Program-made: the position numbers and the translations under genes
Notes under the pieces: generated by a model
Told to the model about the DNA's origin: nothing
Databases searched by the model: none
The model's input: the letters and a program-made list of their open reading frames with translations, nothing else
Assembly (NCBI RefSeq): GCF_024198175.1
Contig: NZ_JAJVKV010000006.1
Location: 186,001 to 250,000, forward strand
DNA: 64,000 nt
Direction of reading: 5' to 3'
Source: Pyxidicoccus xibeiensis
GTDB taxonomy: Bacteria; Myxococcota; Myxococcia; Myxococcales; Myxococcaceae
Part shown: one piece after another, positions 1 through 8,677 of the stretch
Position numbering within the stretch: position 1 is the stretch's first letter
Layout: every line of letters starts with the position of its first letter

Positions 1-1138
1 GAACGCTCGCGGCTCCCGGCGAAGCGCCAGGGACGGCGGTCCCCGACGCGGCACCGACGGCGCCCGGCGTGGCACCACTGCCCGTGGCTCCCACCGCGGC
101 AGCATTGCCGACACCGCCCGGCGTGGCACCGCTGCCGGTGTTCCCCGGTGCGGGCTGAGCGCCATCCACGCCCCGCGCCGTGCTCCCGGCGCCGGGAGTC
201 GCGGTGGCGCTCACTCCCCAGGTCTCACGCGAGGTCATGCGGGCCAGGAGCGCGCGCCCATCGGCGCTGCCCATCAGCCCCATGACGATGGCGACCGACA
301 CCCCGCCCGTGACGCCCCCCAGCAGCGCGAGCCACACACCGCCGCGCCACCGCACCTCCACCCTTCCCGCCTCCCTGCCCAGCACCGCATGGGTGCCCAC
401 CGGCTCCACGGAAGGACCCGCGACCTCGGCAGGCACCGTCACGAACTGGAGCGAGGCGCTCACCTCCGCGGCCACCGTCCCAGGCTGCGGCGCGGCGCCC
501 ACCTGCGACGCAGCCACCTCGGTGCTCACAGCCACCGGCCCCGTCGCCTCCACGCGCAAGAGCTCCACCGCGGGCTCAGTCACCGGAGCCGCCGCATCCC
601 CGGGCAGGGAGCGCAGCGCCTCGGCGCCCTTGAGCGCGAAGTTCGAGCCACTGGGCTCACCGGTCGACTCGGCGGGCGTGGGCAGCTTCTCCTGCGGCAG
701 CGGCACGAGCGCCTCGGCCAGCTCCGGAACCTGGCACAGGGGCGTCCACGCGCTGAACCCCTCCCGCCAGCACAGCGAGTCCGCCCCCAGCTCTCCCCGC
801 TCCAGGAAGGACTTCAGCGCCGCGACGTCATGCGGCCCGGAGACCTGGTTGCCGGGCGCGACGTACCACGCGTGCGTCGCCACCTCCTCGGGCACGGACG
901 ACACGAGCGGACGCCGTCCGGCATGCAGCCGCTCCGACAGCATGTCTCCACGGCCCCGCGACTGCGTGGCGGGCGCCACGACACGGTTCTTGTCCGTGCG
1001 CAGCTTGCCGACGAAGGCATCCAGCTCTGCTTCGGACACGCCACCCAAGACGGGTGCCTGTCCCCCTTCAACGTCCTGCGAGGAAGCTCCCCCGGTGCTC
1101 CCCAGGTTGGAACCACCGTCCCCTGAGTTGCCGACCAT
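1..1138 (-). CDS. GYF-domain membrane protein (partial, C-terminus outside window)
   Basis: Reading leftward from ATG at 1138 (preceded by AAGGAG), the frame stays open for about 379 codons to the window edge, so the C-terminus is missing. Residues about 90-135 form a GYF_2 (DUF4339) domain with WYVAPGNQVSGPHDV followed by a conserved W-x-x-L end. A hydrophobic segment at about 265-290 is a likely single membrane span, after which the chain becomes Gly/Ala/Thr/Pro-rich. A cytoplasmic GYF domain, one span and a periplasmic low-complexity region is the layout of AgmX/GltJ-like gliding proteins, but the N-terminal zinc ribbon of GltJ is absent. I infer a GltJ-like envelope protein. Whether it ends in a TonB-type domain cannot be seen. 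Confidence 0.8.
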   Translation of the reverse strand, partial: MVGNSGDGGSNLGSTGGASSQDVEGGQAPVLGGVSEAELDAFVGKLRTDKNRVVAPATQSRGRGDMLSERLHAGRRPLVSSVPEEVATHAWYVAPGNQVSGPHDVAALKSFLERGELGADSLCWREGFSAWTPLCQVPELAEALVPLPQEKLPTPAESTGEPSGSNFALKGAEALRSLPGDAAAPVTEPAVELLRVEATGPVAVSTEVAASQVGAAPQPGTVAAEVSASLQFVTVPAEVAGPSVEPVGTHAVLGREAGRVEVRWRGGVWLALLGGVTGGVSVAIVMGLMGSADGRALLARMTSRETWGVSATATPGAGSTARGVDGAQPAPGNTGSGATPGGVGNAAAVGATGSGATPGAVGAASGTAVPGASPGAASV

Positions 1139-1380
1139 GCGTGTGCTCCTTGCCAGACCCCAACTGACGACCCGCGCCCCGACCTGCTGACCTGCTACCC
1201 CAATGGAATGCCCGTGCCGCGATTCGTCAACGGAGAGTCTAGGCGCAGAGGTGGACTCCATGCCCACTTGGAACAGCGTCCCAGCGGAAATCTCCGTCTC
1301 CACCCCGGTGCTTCCGCTCCACTGTGGGGTGTCCACACACAGAGACCGTGACGTGCCTCCCGCGGAATCGCGATGACCCT

Positions 1381-2592
1381 TCAGAACAGCGGGTCCTTCG
1401 GATTCAGCCCGAGCCCCAGCTCCAGCCGGCCGAAGTTCTCGCCCGCGGCGTCGAAGTTGATGCCCGCGTGCACGGCCATGGCATGGATGTCCCGCCAGTA
1501 GCGCTGCAGCGGGTTGCTCTCGAAGTTGGCACCCGCGCCACTGGCCGTGTAGAGCCGCTCGACGGCGCGCACGCACAGGGTGGCGGCGTAGGCGTAGTCG
1601 CGGCGCACCTGCACGCGCTGCTGCAGGGTCAGCATGCCTCCGGGGCGCAGGGTGTCGAGCGCCCGCCGCAGCAGCAGCTGCGCGGCCTCCAGTTCCGCCG
1701 ACACCTCCGCCATGCGGATCTGCTGGTGGGACAGCGTGGCGACCTGCTCGCGGCTGAAGGTGGTGTAGCGCGTGCGCATCAGCTCACGCCACGTCTCGTA
1801 CGCCCCGAGCGCCGCCCCGATGATGGGCGCGACCAGCGACGACGCCATCGGCGGCAGGAAGGGCAGCTGGTAGAGCGGCGAGGCATGCACCCTGGAGCCC
1901 GGGGAGCGCCCCTCGCGCACGTCGCCCAGCGCCATGTTGCGGTGCTCCGGCACGAACACGTCGTTGACCACCACGTGGTTGCTGCCGGTGCCGCGCTGCC
2001 CGGCGACGAACCAGGTGTCCTTCACCTGGAAGTCGGCGCGCGAGACGAGGAACAGCCGCACGTCCGGAGGCCCGGCCTCGGCGCCCGCCGCGGACGGGAC
2101 GATGCCCGCGAGCAGCGCCCAGCCACAGTGCTGGATGCCACTGGCCCACTGCCAGACGCCGGTGAGCCGGTGGCCGCCCTCCGTGGGCACCGCCTGTCCT
2201 CCGGGCGCGTTGACGTTGGCGATGCACGCGTCCGGGTCCGCGCCCCACACCTCCTGCTGCGCGGCCTCCGGCATCATCGCCATCAGCCACGAGTGGATGT
2301 TGAGGAAGGAGAAGCACCAGCCCACCGAGGCATCGGCCCGGGCAATCTCCAGCGTGGCGTCGATGAACGCGTCCAGCCCCAGCTCATGCCCCCCGAAGCG
2401 CCGGGGCGTGAGCAGCCGCACGAGGCCCGCATCGATGAAGTCGCGGATGAGCGGCTCGGGGACCCGCCGGCCCGACTCGGCCTCTCCCGCGAGGGCGCGG
2501 ACCCGCGGCGCGAGCGCCTTCGCGCGGGCAACGGCCGCTGCTGCGTCGAGGTGAGGGGGAGCGACGGAGGACTGCACGGAGTTGACGCTCAT
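1381..2592 (-). CDS. Acyl-CoA dehydrogenase-fold flavin monooxygenase (HsaA-like)
   Basis: The protein has 403 residues starting MSVNSVQ. It has the acyl-CoA dehydrogenase fold: an N-terminal helical domain, a middle beta domain and a C-terminal helical bundle of the Acyl-CoA_dh_2 type. The middle-domain stretch WQWASGIQHCGWALLAG resembles the oxygenase components of two-component flavin monooxygenases (HsaA/HpaB type) more than fatty-acid dehydrogenases, and no catalytic Glu typical of the latter is evident. It probably uses reduced flavin from a separate reductase; no reductase gene lies nearby. The substrate is unknown. It lies 100 bp downstream of the GNAT gene on the same strand. Confidence 0.8.
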   Translation of the reverse strand: MSVNSVQSSVAPPHLDAAAAVARAKALAPRVRALAGEAESGRRVPEPLIRDFIDAGLVRLLTPRRFGGHELGLDAFIDATLEIARADASVGWCFSFLNIHSWLMAMMPEAAQQEVWGADPDACIANVNAPGGQAVPTEGGHRLTGVWQWASGIQHCGWALLAGIVPSAAGAEAGPPDVRLFLVSRADFQVKDTWFVAGQRGTGSNHVVVNDVFVPEHRNMALGDVREGRSPGSRVHASPLYQLPFLPPMASSLVAPIIGAALGAYETWRELMRTRYTTFSREQVATLSHQQIRMAEVSAELEAAQLLLRRALDTLRPGGMLTLQQRVQVRRDYAYAATLCVRAVERLYTASGAGANFESNPLQRYWRDIHAMAVHAGINFDAAGENFGRLELGLGLNPKDPLF

Positions 2593-2692
2593 GCTGTGGG
2601 TTCCAGTCCGCGGGAGGTCGAAGCCAGCCCGAGGATACCAGCCCCCTGCCAACAGCTTCCAATGCCCCCAGGTCACAGGGGCAATCGGATTG

Positions 2693-3154
2693 TCAGGGCC
2701 GCTTCTCGAGCACCACGAACGTGGGCGAGGTGTAGCCCTCGTGGGTGCCGTGGCTCCGGAAGGTGTACCCCTGCCGCGCGTACCAGTCCTGATGCTCCTG
2801 GAGCGCGAGCCGCACGTTGAGCCGCACCGGCAGGGGGCCGAGCGCCCGGGCACGCGCCTCCACCGCCTCCATCAGCGCCCGCGCCACGCCCTGGCCACGA
2901 AAGGGCGGGAGCACCGCCAGCCGGTCCAGGTACACGTGGTCCTTCCGGACGTGGAAGAAGACGCATCCCTGCGCACCGGACGGCGCATCCGCGAGGAGCG
3001 CGCCGCCGTCCCGCAGCTCGCGCCGCACCACCTCCTCCGTCTTGCCGTGGGCGCTGGACGGAGGATCCAGCCGCCCGCGGTACTCCTCGAATGCCTCACG
3101 CAGCAGGCGCGCCAACAGGGACGCGTCCGCATCCACGGCCTCGCGAATCTCCAC
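2693..3154 (-). CDS. GNAT family N-acetyltransferase
   Basis: This 153-residue single-domain protein starts at GTG. The acetyl-CoA pyrophosphate-binding motif of GNAT enzymes is visible as FRGQGVARALMEAVE at about residues 86-100, preceded by the beta-4 strand VYLDRLAVLPP. The C-terminal WYARQGYTF is the usual Tyr-containing motif. The substrate is not predictable. It begins 6 bp after the pntB stop codon, so it is probably the last gene of the transhydrogenase operon, although a functional link is not known. Confidence 0.85.
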   Translation of the reverse strand: MEIREAVDADASLLARLLREAFEEYRGRLDPPSSAHGKTEEVVRRELRDGGALLADAPSGAQGCVFFHVRKDHVYLDRLAVLPPFRGQGVARALMEAVEARARALGPLPVRLNVRLALQEHQDWYARQGYTFRSHGTHEGYTSPTFVVLEKRP

Positions 3155-3160
3155 TTCCGC

Positions 3161-4576
3161 CTACTCCTTCAGCGCCGCGGTGAACTGGGTCAGCGTCTTC
3201 TTCGCGTCGCCGAGCACCATCATGGTGTTGGAGCGGACGAAGAGCGCATTTTCGATGCCGGCGAAGCCGGCGTTGAGCGAGCGCTTCAGCACCAGGCACG
3301 TCCTGGCCATGTCCGCGGACAGGATGGGCATGCCGTAGATGGGGCTGCTCTGGTCGGTGCGCGCGGCGGGGTTGACCACGTCGTTGGCGCCCACGACGAG
3401 CGCCACGTCGGTGGCGGCGAAGTCGTCGTTGATGACCTCCAAATCGTAGAGGTGGTCATACGGGACGTTGGCCTCGGCGAGCAGCACGTTCATGTGGCCG
3501 GGCATGCGGCCGGCCACCGGGTGGATGGCGTAGCGCACGTCGCAGCCGTTGGCCTGGAGCGCGTTGGCCAGGTCCCGCACCGCGTGCTGCGCCTGGGACA
3601 CCGCCATGCCGTAGCCGGGCACCACGATGACGGAGCGCGCGGCACGCAGCACCTCGGCCGCCTCCTCCACGCTGCCCACGTTGGGCGCGGGCCCGGCGGG
3701 CGTGGCCCCCGCCGTCATGGACTTCTGCTCCGGCGCCGCGCCGAAGGCGCCGAAGAGCACGTTCGCGAACGAGCGGTTCATCGCCTTGGACATCATCATG
3801 CCCAGCAGGAAGCCGGAGAAGCCGTCCAGCGCGCCGCAGATGATGAGGACGTTGTTGCCCAGCGCGAAGCCCGTGGCCGCCGCCGCGAGGCCCGCGTACG
3901 AGTTGAGGAGGCAGATGACCACCGGCATGTCCGCCCCGCCGATGGGCAGCACCAGCAGCACGCCCAGCAGCACGCCCAGCACCGCCACCGCGTAGAAGGC
4001 CCAGGACGCCCCCGGCATGTAGACGAGCAGGCCAATCAGCCCGAGCGTGCCGGCAATCATCAGCATGTTGGACGCGTTCTGCCCCGGGTAGGTGACGGGC
4101 CTGCCGGTGATGAAGCCCTGCAGCTTGCCGAAGGCCATGAGGCTGCCGGTGAAGGTCAGCGCGCCCAGCGCCACCTCCAGGCCAGTGGCCGTAATCTGGA
4201 GCGTGCTCATCTTCGGCCCGCCATGCTCCAGGTACTCGACGACGCCCACGAGCCCCACCGCCAGGCCGCCGAAGGCGTGCGAGAGCGCGATGCGCTCGGG
4301 CATCTTCGTCATGGGAATCCACAGGCCCATGCCCGTGCCCACCGCCGAGCCGATGAGGATGGCCAGGATGATCCACTCCCACCGGACGATGACGCCGGAC
4401 ACCGCCACGCCGTACAGCAGCGTGCCGGCGACGGCGGCCACCATGCCGACCTCCGCGAGCAGCACGCCCCGGCGCGCCGTCTGCGCGTCGCCCAGGTCCT
4501 TCAGGCCCAGGATGAAGAGGATGGACGCGGCCAGGTACAGCAGCTGGACGAACGTCTCGGTCGTGGAGAGCGTCAC
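3161..4576 (-). CDS. pntB: NAD(P) transhydrogenase subunit beta
   Basis: The 471-residue protein matches the usual length of PntB. About nine hydrophobic helices fill residues 1-265 and form most of the proton channel. The C-terminal domain III (about 290-471) binds NADP(H), with VPGYGMAVSQAQ, HPVAGRMPGHMNVLLAEA and GANDVVNPAA, all hallmark transhydrogenase motifs. With the two alpha polypeptides it couples proton entry to hydride transfer from NADH to NADP+ and so supplies NADPH. Its ATG overlaps the stop codon of pntAB by 4 bp, indicating translational coupling. Confidence 0.97.
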   Translation of the reverse strand: MTLSTTETFVQLLYLAASILFILGLKDLGDAQTARRGVLLAEVGMVAAVAGTLLYGVAVSGVIVRWEWIILAILIGSAVGTGMGLWIPMTKMPERIALSHAFGGLAVGLVGVVEYLEHGGPKMSTLQITATGLEVALGALTFTGSLMAFGKLQGFITGRPVTYPGQNASNMLMIAGTLGLIGLLVYMPGASWAFYAVAVLGVLLGVLLVLPIGGADMPVVICLLNSYAGLAAAATGFALGNNVLIICGALDGFSGFLLGMMMSKAMNRSFANVLFGAFGAAPEQKSMTAGATPAGPAPNVGSVEEAAEVLRAARSVIVVPGYGMAVSQAQHAVRDLANALQANGCDVRYAIHPVAGRMPGHMNVLLAEANVPYDHLYDLEVINDDFAATDVALVVGANDVVNPAARTDQSSPIYGMPILSADMARTCLVLKRSLNAGFAGIENALFVRSNTMMVLGDAKKTLTQFTAALKE

Positions 4577-4866
4577 CGCGTGCCTCCCTTCTTCTTGAAC
4601 ATGCGCAGCATGCGGTCGGTGATGAGGAAGCCGCCCACCACGTTGATGGTGGCCGCGAGCACCGCCACCGCGCCCAGCACCGTCGACAGCGTGCCGTAGT
4701 GGCCTCCCGCCGCCAGCAGCGAGCCCACCAGGGAGATGCCGGAGATGGCGTTGGTGAAGGCCATCAGCGGCGTGTGCAGCAGGTGCGGCACCTTGGAGAT
4801 GACCTGGTAGCCCGTGAAGGCGGCCAGGAAGAAGACATAGAGACCGAAGATCAGCGTCAGTGACAT
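4573..4866 (-). CDS. pntAB: NAD(P) transhydrogenase alpha, membrane part (alpha-2)
   Basis: This 97-residue protein has three hydrophobic helices and corresponds to the C-terminal membrane domain of E. coli PntA, encoded separately as in Rhodospirillum. The segment VPHLLHTPLMAFTNAISG (about residues 26-43) is the strongly conserved first-helix motif of this family. It lies 1 bp after the pntAA stop and overlaps pntB by 4 bp, so the three-gene operon is tightly coupled. Confidence 0.95.
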   Translation of the reverse strand: MSLTLIFGLYVFFLAAFTGYQVISKVPHLLHTPLMAFTNAISGISLVGSLLAAGGHYGTLSTVLGAVAVLAATINVVGGFLITDRMLRMFKKKGGTR

Positions 4867-4867
4867 G

Positions 4868-6007
4868 TCAGCTCTCCCTCAGGGCCACGTCCGCCACCGC
4901 CGGGTGGACGATTTCACCGCCGCGGGTGATGAGCATGCCCCTCACGATTTCATCCGCGGTATCCAGCTTCAGGGCGCCGTCCTTGTCGGTGACGTGCGCG
5001 AGCAGCTTCTCCAGGTTGCGCGAGAACATGGCGCTGGCGTGCACCGCCAGCTGGCTGGGCAGGTTGCGCTCGCCGATGACGGTGACGCCATTCTCCGTGC
5101 GGTAGCGCTCACCCGGGCGGGTCAGCTCGCAGTTGCCGCCCTGCTCCGCGGCGATGTCCACCACCACCGAGCCGCTCTTCATCCGCCGCACCATGTCCGC
5201 GGGCAGCAGCAGCGGGGCGCGCCGGCCGGGCACCAGCGCCGTGGTGATGACGGCGTCAGACTTCGCCACGTGCACCGCCAGCGCGTCCGCCTGCTTCTTC
5301 TTCGCCTCCTCGCCCAGCTCCTTCGCGTACCCGCCCGCGCCCGCGGCATCCTCGATGTCGATGTTGACGAAGCGGGCGCCCAGGCTCTCCACCTGCTCCT
5401 TCACCACCTTGCGGACGTCGTACGCCTCCACCACCGCGCCCAGGCGCCGCGCCGTGGCGATGGCCTGAAGGCCGGCCACGCCCGCGCCCAGCACCAGCAC
5501 CTTCGCGGGAGGAATGGTGCCCGCGGCCGTCATCAGCATGGGGAACAGCTTCGGCAGCGCCTCGGCCGCGAGCACCACCGCGCGGTACCCGGCGATGGTG
5601 GCCTGCGAGCTGAGCACGTCCATCATCTGCGCCAGCGTGGTGCGCGGCACCATGTCCATGGCCAGCAGCGTCACCTGGCGCTGGGCAATGGCCTTTGCCA
5701 GCTTCGGGTTGGACATGGGGTACGCCAGGCTCACCAGCACCGAGCCGGGCTTGAGCAGCTCCAGCTCCTCCGGACCCGGGGGCTGGACCTTGAGGAGCAC
5801 GTCGGCGGCGGCATAGACGGCCGCGGCGCCCGACTCGAGGCGCGCTCCGGCGGCGCGCAGCTCCTCGTCGGAGCACTCCGCGCCCAGGCCCGCTCCGCTC
5901 TCGACCACCACTTCGTGCTTCTTGCCGACGAGGCGTTTCACGCTCTCCGCCACGAGCGCGACCCGCCTTTCGCCCGGCACCGTTTCACGGGGAATGGCGA
6001 TGATCAT
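4868..6007 (-). CDS. pntAA: NAD(P) transhydrogenase alpha, NAD-binding part (alpha-1)
   Basis: From MIIAIPRETVPGERRVAL the protein has 379 residues; an in-frame ATG four codons upstream (6019) is possible but the family usually begins at MI-x-x-P-x-E. It belongs to the AlaDH/PNT superfamily. The Rossmann motif VLVLGAGVAGLQAIATARRLG at roughly 165-185 is followed by an acidic end (EAYD) suited to NAD(H). It forms the cytoplasmic domain I of transhydrogenase and works with the next two genes. Confidence 0.96.
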   Translation of the reverse strand: MIIAIPRETVPGERRVALVAESVKRLVGKKHEVVVESGAGLGAECSDEELRAAGARLESGAAAVYAAADVLLKVQPPGPEELELLKPGSVLVSLAYPMSNPKLAKAIAQRQVTLLAMDMVPRTTLAQMMDVLSSQATIAGYRAVVLAAEALPKLFPMLMTAAGTIPPAKVLVLGAGVAGLQAIATARRLGAVVEAYDVRKVVKEQVESLGARFVNIDIEDAAGAGGYAKELGEEAKKKQADALAVHVAKSDAVITTALVPGRRAPLLLPADMVRRMKSGSVVVDIAAEQGGNCELTRPGERYRTENGVTVIGERNLPSQLAVHASAMFSRNLEKLLAHVTDKDGALKLDTADEIVRGMLITRGGEIVHPAVADVALRES

Positions 6008-6129
6008 GACGGGGAGCATAGGCGAACACGCCCGCTCCCATCTGCCCCGCCCGGAGAGAAGTCCCTACCTGCCCTCCGGTACTAGGGGATACCCCCGATG
6101 CGTCCCACCACCGCGGTGTCAGGCGCGGC

Positions 6130-6525
6130 TCAGGCGGCCCGCTGCGAGTGCTGCGCGGCCACCCAGTCCTTCGCCTCGTCCTCGGTATCCACCGTGATGA
6201 GGGGCCGGGTGCCCGGGCGGCCCCCCTGCGCCATCACGCTCGCGATGGACCTGACGGCGAAGCTCGCGCCGAAGATGAACCGGCTCGCGAAGGGGGCCGG
6301 GTCCGGGTGCTCGGCGAACGTCTGCCGCAGCTCCGGGGTGATGCCGGTGCTCTGCCGCATGTCGGCGACGAGGTGGAGCGTCGGATGCTGCGCCTGGAGC
6401 TCACGCGCCAGGTCCTCCAGCTCGCGGAGAAGCTTCACGTCGAAGGCGCCGACGACGACGACCCGCAGCGTGCCCGGCGCCTCGAGCCACACCTTGTGCG
6501 GTCCCAACGTCCTCATGGTTCCCAT
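6130..6525 (-). CDS. SpoIIAA-like (STAS/SEC14-type) protein, paralogue 1 of 3
   Basis: This 131-residue protein starts MGTMRTLGPHKVWLEAPGTL. It is the most divergent of three tandem paralogues (see 6562 and 7024): all begin with a TLGPH-x-x-W motif, carry a central strand followed by R-x-x-x-G-I/M-x-x-x-x-R, and end with an (E/D)(E/D)EAKAWVA helix. The fold prediction is the SpoIIAA-like STAS/SEC14 family, used as phospho-regulated docking modules or lipid-binding domains. I infer a partner in the adjacent stressosome module. No transmembrane or catalytic motif is visible. Confidence 0.7.
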   Translation of the reverse strand: MGTMRTLGPHKVWLEAPGTLRVVVVGAFDVKLLRELEDLARELQAQHPTLHLVADMRQSTGITPELRQTFAEHPDPAPFASRFIFGASFAVRSIASVMAQGGRPGTRPLITVDTEDEAKDWVAAQHSQRAA

Positions 6526-6561
6526 GCTCGGAGTCCCCCGCGATGAGAATCGAGGCGTGGC

Positions 6562-6981
6562 TCAGGCGGTCTTCTTCGCGCGGTCTGCCTCGCGCTGCTT
6601 CGCCACCCAGGCCTTGGCATCCTCCTCGGTCGCCACCATGGCGAAGGCGGTGGTGCCCGTGCGCCCGAGGAGCTGCTGGGCGCGGATCATCATGTTGATC
6701 ATGGTCCGCATGGCGAAGCTGCTGCCGTACATCGCCGAGCCCACGTAGGGCAGGTAGTCCGGGTTCTCGCCCAGCAGCTTGCGCACGTCCGCCGTCATCC
6801 CGGTGCCCTGCCGCGCGTCGGTGATGATGTAGAGGCGCGGATAGCGCTTCTGGAGCTCACGGGTGAGCGCGACCGACTCCTCCAACAGCTTCATGTCGTA
6901 CGGGCCCACCGTGACCATCCGCACGGTGTCCGGCTCCTCGAACCACATCTTGTGCGGGCCCAGCGTCCACATGGTCTGCAT
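6562..6981 (-). CDS. SpoIIAA-like (STAS/SEC14-type) protein, paralogue 2 of 3
   Basis: This 139-residue protein is very close to the paralogue at 7024, sharing WTLGPH-M-W-FEEPDTVR at the N-terminus, a YDMKLLEES helix, FAMRTMINMM and a C-terminal EEDAKAWVAKQREADR helix. Gene duplication is evident by eye. It is separated from its neighbours by 36-42 bp and read in the same direction. Family assignment is to SpoIIAA-like proteins; whether it binds the RsbT-like kinases next door is inference. Confidence 0.7.
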   Translation of the reverse strand: MQTMWTLGPHKMWFEEPDTVRMVTVGPYDMKLLEESVALTRELQKRYPRLYIITDARQGTGMTADVRKLLGENPDYLPYVGSAMYGSSFAMRTMINMMIRAQQLLGRTGTTAFAMVATEEDAKAWVAKQREADRAKKTA

Positions 6982-7023
6982 GGCAATCTCCTAGGGATTC
7001 AATCCAGGTCGGGGCAAAACGGC

Positions 7024-7443
7024 TCAGGCGGTCTGCTTCAGGCGGTCGGCCTCGCGCACCTTGGCCACCCAGGCCTTGGCCTCCTCCTCGGTGCCCACCA
7101 TGACGAAGGGCCGGCTCGAGGAGCGCCCCAGCAGGCTCCCGGCGCGGACCATCATGTTGATCATCGTCCGCATGGCGAAGCCGGTGCCGAACATCGCCGA
7201 GGCCGCGTAGGGCATGTAGTCCTCGGAGGTGCTGAGCTGCTTGCGCACGTCCGCCGCCATGCCGGCGCCATTGCGCGCATCCATGATGAGGTAGAGCGTC
7301 GGGTGGCGCTTCTGGAGCTCCAGCACCAGGGCGCGCGACTCCTCCAGCAGCTTCATGTCGTACACGCCCGAGAGGGTCACCCGGACCGTGTCCGGCTCCT
7401 CGAACCACATCATGTGGGGGCCCAACGTCCACACTGCACCCAT
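7024..7443 (-). CDS. SpoIIAA-like (STAS/SEC14-type) protein, paralogue 3 of 3
   Basis: This 139-residue protein is the paralogue nearest to the rsbR-like gene, which ends 32 bp upstream. Its pattern is a short N-terminal hairpin, a YDMKLLEES helix, the strand LYLIMDARNGAGM, then the hydrophobic helix AMRTMINMMVR and the terminal EEEAKAWVAKV helix. The FVMVGTEEEAKAWV ending matches the end of SpoIIAA-like domains. The direction and close packing imply co-transcription with the stressosome genes. Confidence 0.7.
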   Translation of the reverse strand: MGAVWTLGPHMMWFEEPDTVRVTLSGVYDMKLLEESRALVLELQKRHPTLYLIMDARNGAGMAADVRKQLSTSEDYMPYAASAMFGTGFAMRTMINMMVRAGSLLGRSSSRPFVMVGTEEEAKAWVAKVREADRLKQTA

Positions 7444-7475
7444 GCTCTTGCTCCTCGCTTACGGTCCGGGTTGGC

Positions 7476-8159
7476 TCAGCGCTGCGCCGTCGGCGTGCCG
7501 CCAGCGTGCTTGCGCAGGTAGAGGAAGCACTCGCGCAGACCTTCCTTCAGGCTGCCGAGCGTCTTCACCTCACGCAGGTCCACGCCAATCTGGACCAGCG
7601 TCTGGGCGATGAGCGGGCTGATGCCCGTCACCACGCAGTACGCACCCAGCAGGCGGGCCGCGTTCACCATCTTGATGAAGTGGTTGGCCGTCATCGTGTC
7701 CACCACCTCCACGCCGGTGATGTCGATGATGACGCAGCGGGCCTTGCCCTGGACGATGCGGTGCAGGAGCCGCTCGGTCATCTCCACCGAGCGCTGCGTG
7801 TCCACCACGCCGACGATGGGCAGCGTGAGGATGTCCTCCCACAGCTCGATGATGGGCGTGGACAAATCCCGGATGGCCAGGCGCTGCTGCTCGATGGTGG
7901 AGAGCTTCTCCTGGAGCTCGCGGTGGCTGGTCTCCAGGCGGCTGAGCGCCTCGTCGTGCCCGCGGCGCGTGCTGTCCAGCTCGCGCACGAAGACGTTGAG
8001 CGTCTCCTCCAGGGCGGCGAGCTCGTCGTGCTCCTGGATGTTGATGGTGGTCCGCTCCGGGGAGAACTCTCCCACGGAGATCATCGACAGCACGTCGATG
8101 ATGCGGCCGATGCGTTCAGGGTCGATGGTGAGCTGCTGGGGCTTGGGCAGGGCGCTCAT
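7476..8159 (-). CDS. rsbR: RsbR-like STAS-domain stressosome protein
   Basis: This 227-residue protein starts MSALPKPQ. Residues about 20-75 resemble a HAMP-like helical pair and lead into a coiled coil (about 75-105) rather than the globin-like sensor of Bacillus RsbRA. The C-terminal STAS domain (about 110-215) has DITGVEVVDTMTA and TGISPLIAQTLVQIGVDL, the two regions that carry the RsbT-phosphorylated Thr residues in Bacillus RsbR; both Thr are present. It should form the stressosome core with RsbS and receive an input, possibly from another protein because no ligand-binding domain is visible. Confidence 0.85.
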   Translation of the reverse strand: MSALPKPQQLTIDPERIGRIIDVLSMISVGEFSPERTTINIQEHDELAALEETLNVFVRELDSTRRGHDEALSRLETSHRELQEKLSTIEQQRLAIRDLSTPIIELWEDILTLPIVGVVDTQRSVEMTERLLHRIVQGKARCVIIDITGVEVVDTMTANHFIKMVNAARLLGAYCVVTGISPLIAQTLVQIGVDLREVKTLGSLKEGLRECFLYLRKHAGGTPTAQR

Positions 8160-8176
8160 GATGGGGGTGTGGTTCC

Positions 8177-8677
8177 TCAGACAGCGGACTTGGGGAGGGC
8201 GGTAGCAGGGGGCAGACCGAGCATCTCGTCGGCGAGCTGCTGGGCGGCTTCCCGCTCGGTGCTGGCGGTGCGCCCGCCCACCACCTGCACGCCGAGCAGC
8301 GTCAGCCCCTCTTCCAGGCCCAGGGCCGTCTCCACGCCCTCCAGCTGGATGCCCATGCTCTGCAGGGTGAGGGCCACGTCCGCGCCCATGCCGCTGAGCA
8401 CGGTGCGGGTGCCCATCAGCCGGGCCGAGCCGGACAGGCGGGCCAGCACCGCGCACAGGTGGCTGTCCACCAGCCACAGGCCGGAGATGTCCACGACCAT
8501 GCCGCGCGCGCCGGTGCGCTGGATGTCGCGCAGCACGTCCGAGCACAGCTGCGCGGCCTGCGCATCCGTGATGTCTCCCTGCAGGGGGACGATGAGCTGG
8601 CCCCAGAGGGGGATGATGGGGATGCGGGAGATCTCCCGCTCGGGGCCGGAGCCCCCCGAAAAGTCATGCTGGCTCAT
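8177..8677 (-). CDS. rsbS: RsbS-like STAS antagonist
   Basis: This 166-residue protein starts MSQHDFSGG. It has a single STAS domain: PIIPLWGQLIVPLQGDI, then VVDISGLWLVDSHL containing the Ser equivalent to the phosphorylated Ser of Bacillus RsbS, then LSGMGADVALTLQSMGIQL. A tail of about 30 residues beyond the domain makes it longer than Bacillus RsbS (about 120). Its ATG overlaps the stop of the phosphatase gene by 4 bp. It is expected to sequester the RsbT-like kinase in the stressosome. Confidence 0.88.
   Translation of the reverse strand: MSQHDFSGGSGPEREISRIPIIPLWGQLIVPLQGDITDAQAAQLCSDVLRDIQRTGARGMVVDISGLWLVDSHLCAVLARLSGSARLMGTRTVLSGMGADVALTLQSMGIQLEGVETALGLEEGLTLLGVQVVGGRTASTEREAAQQLADEMLGLPPATALPKSAV

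Noticed and set aside
180..1190. Plus-strand frames of 336 and 245 codons at the left end
   Set aside because: They are antisense to the partial GYF-domain gene, whose recognisable domain and Shine-Dalgarno fix the coding strand.
2582..4699. A 705-codon plus-strand frame over the pnt genes
   Set aside because: It is antisense to pntB and has a His/Arg/Gln-rich composition typical of spurious frames.
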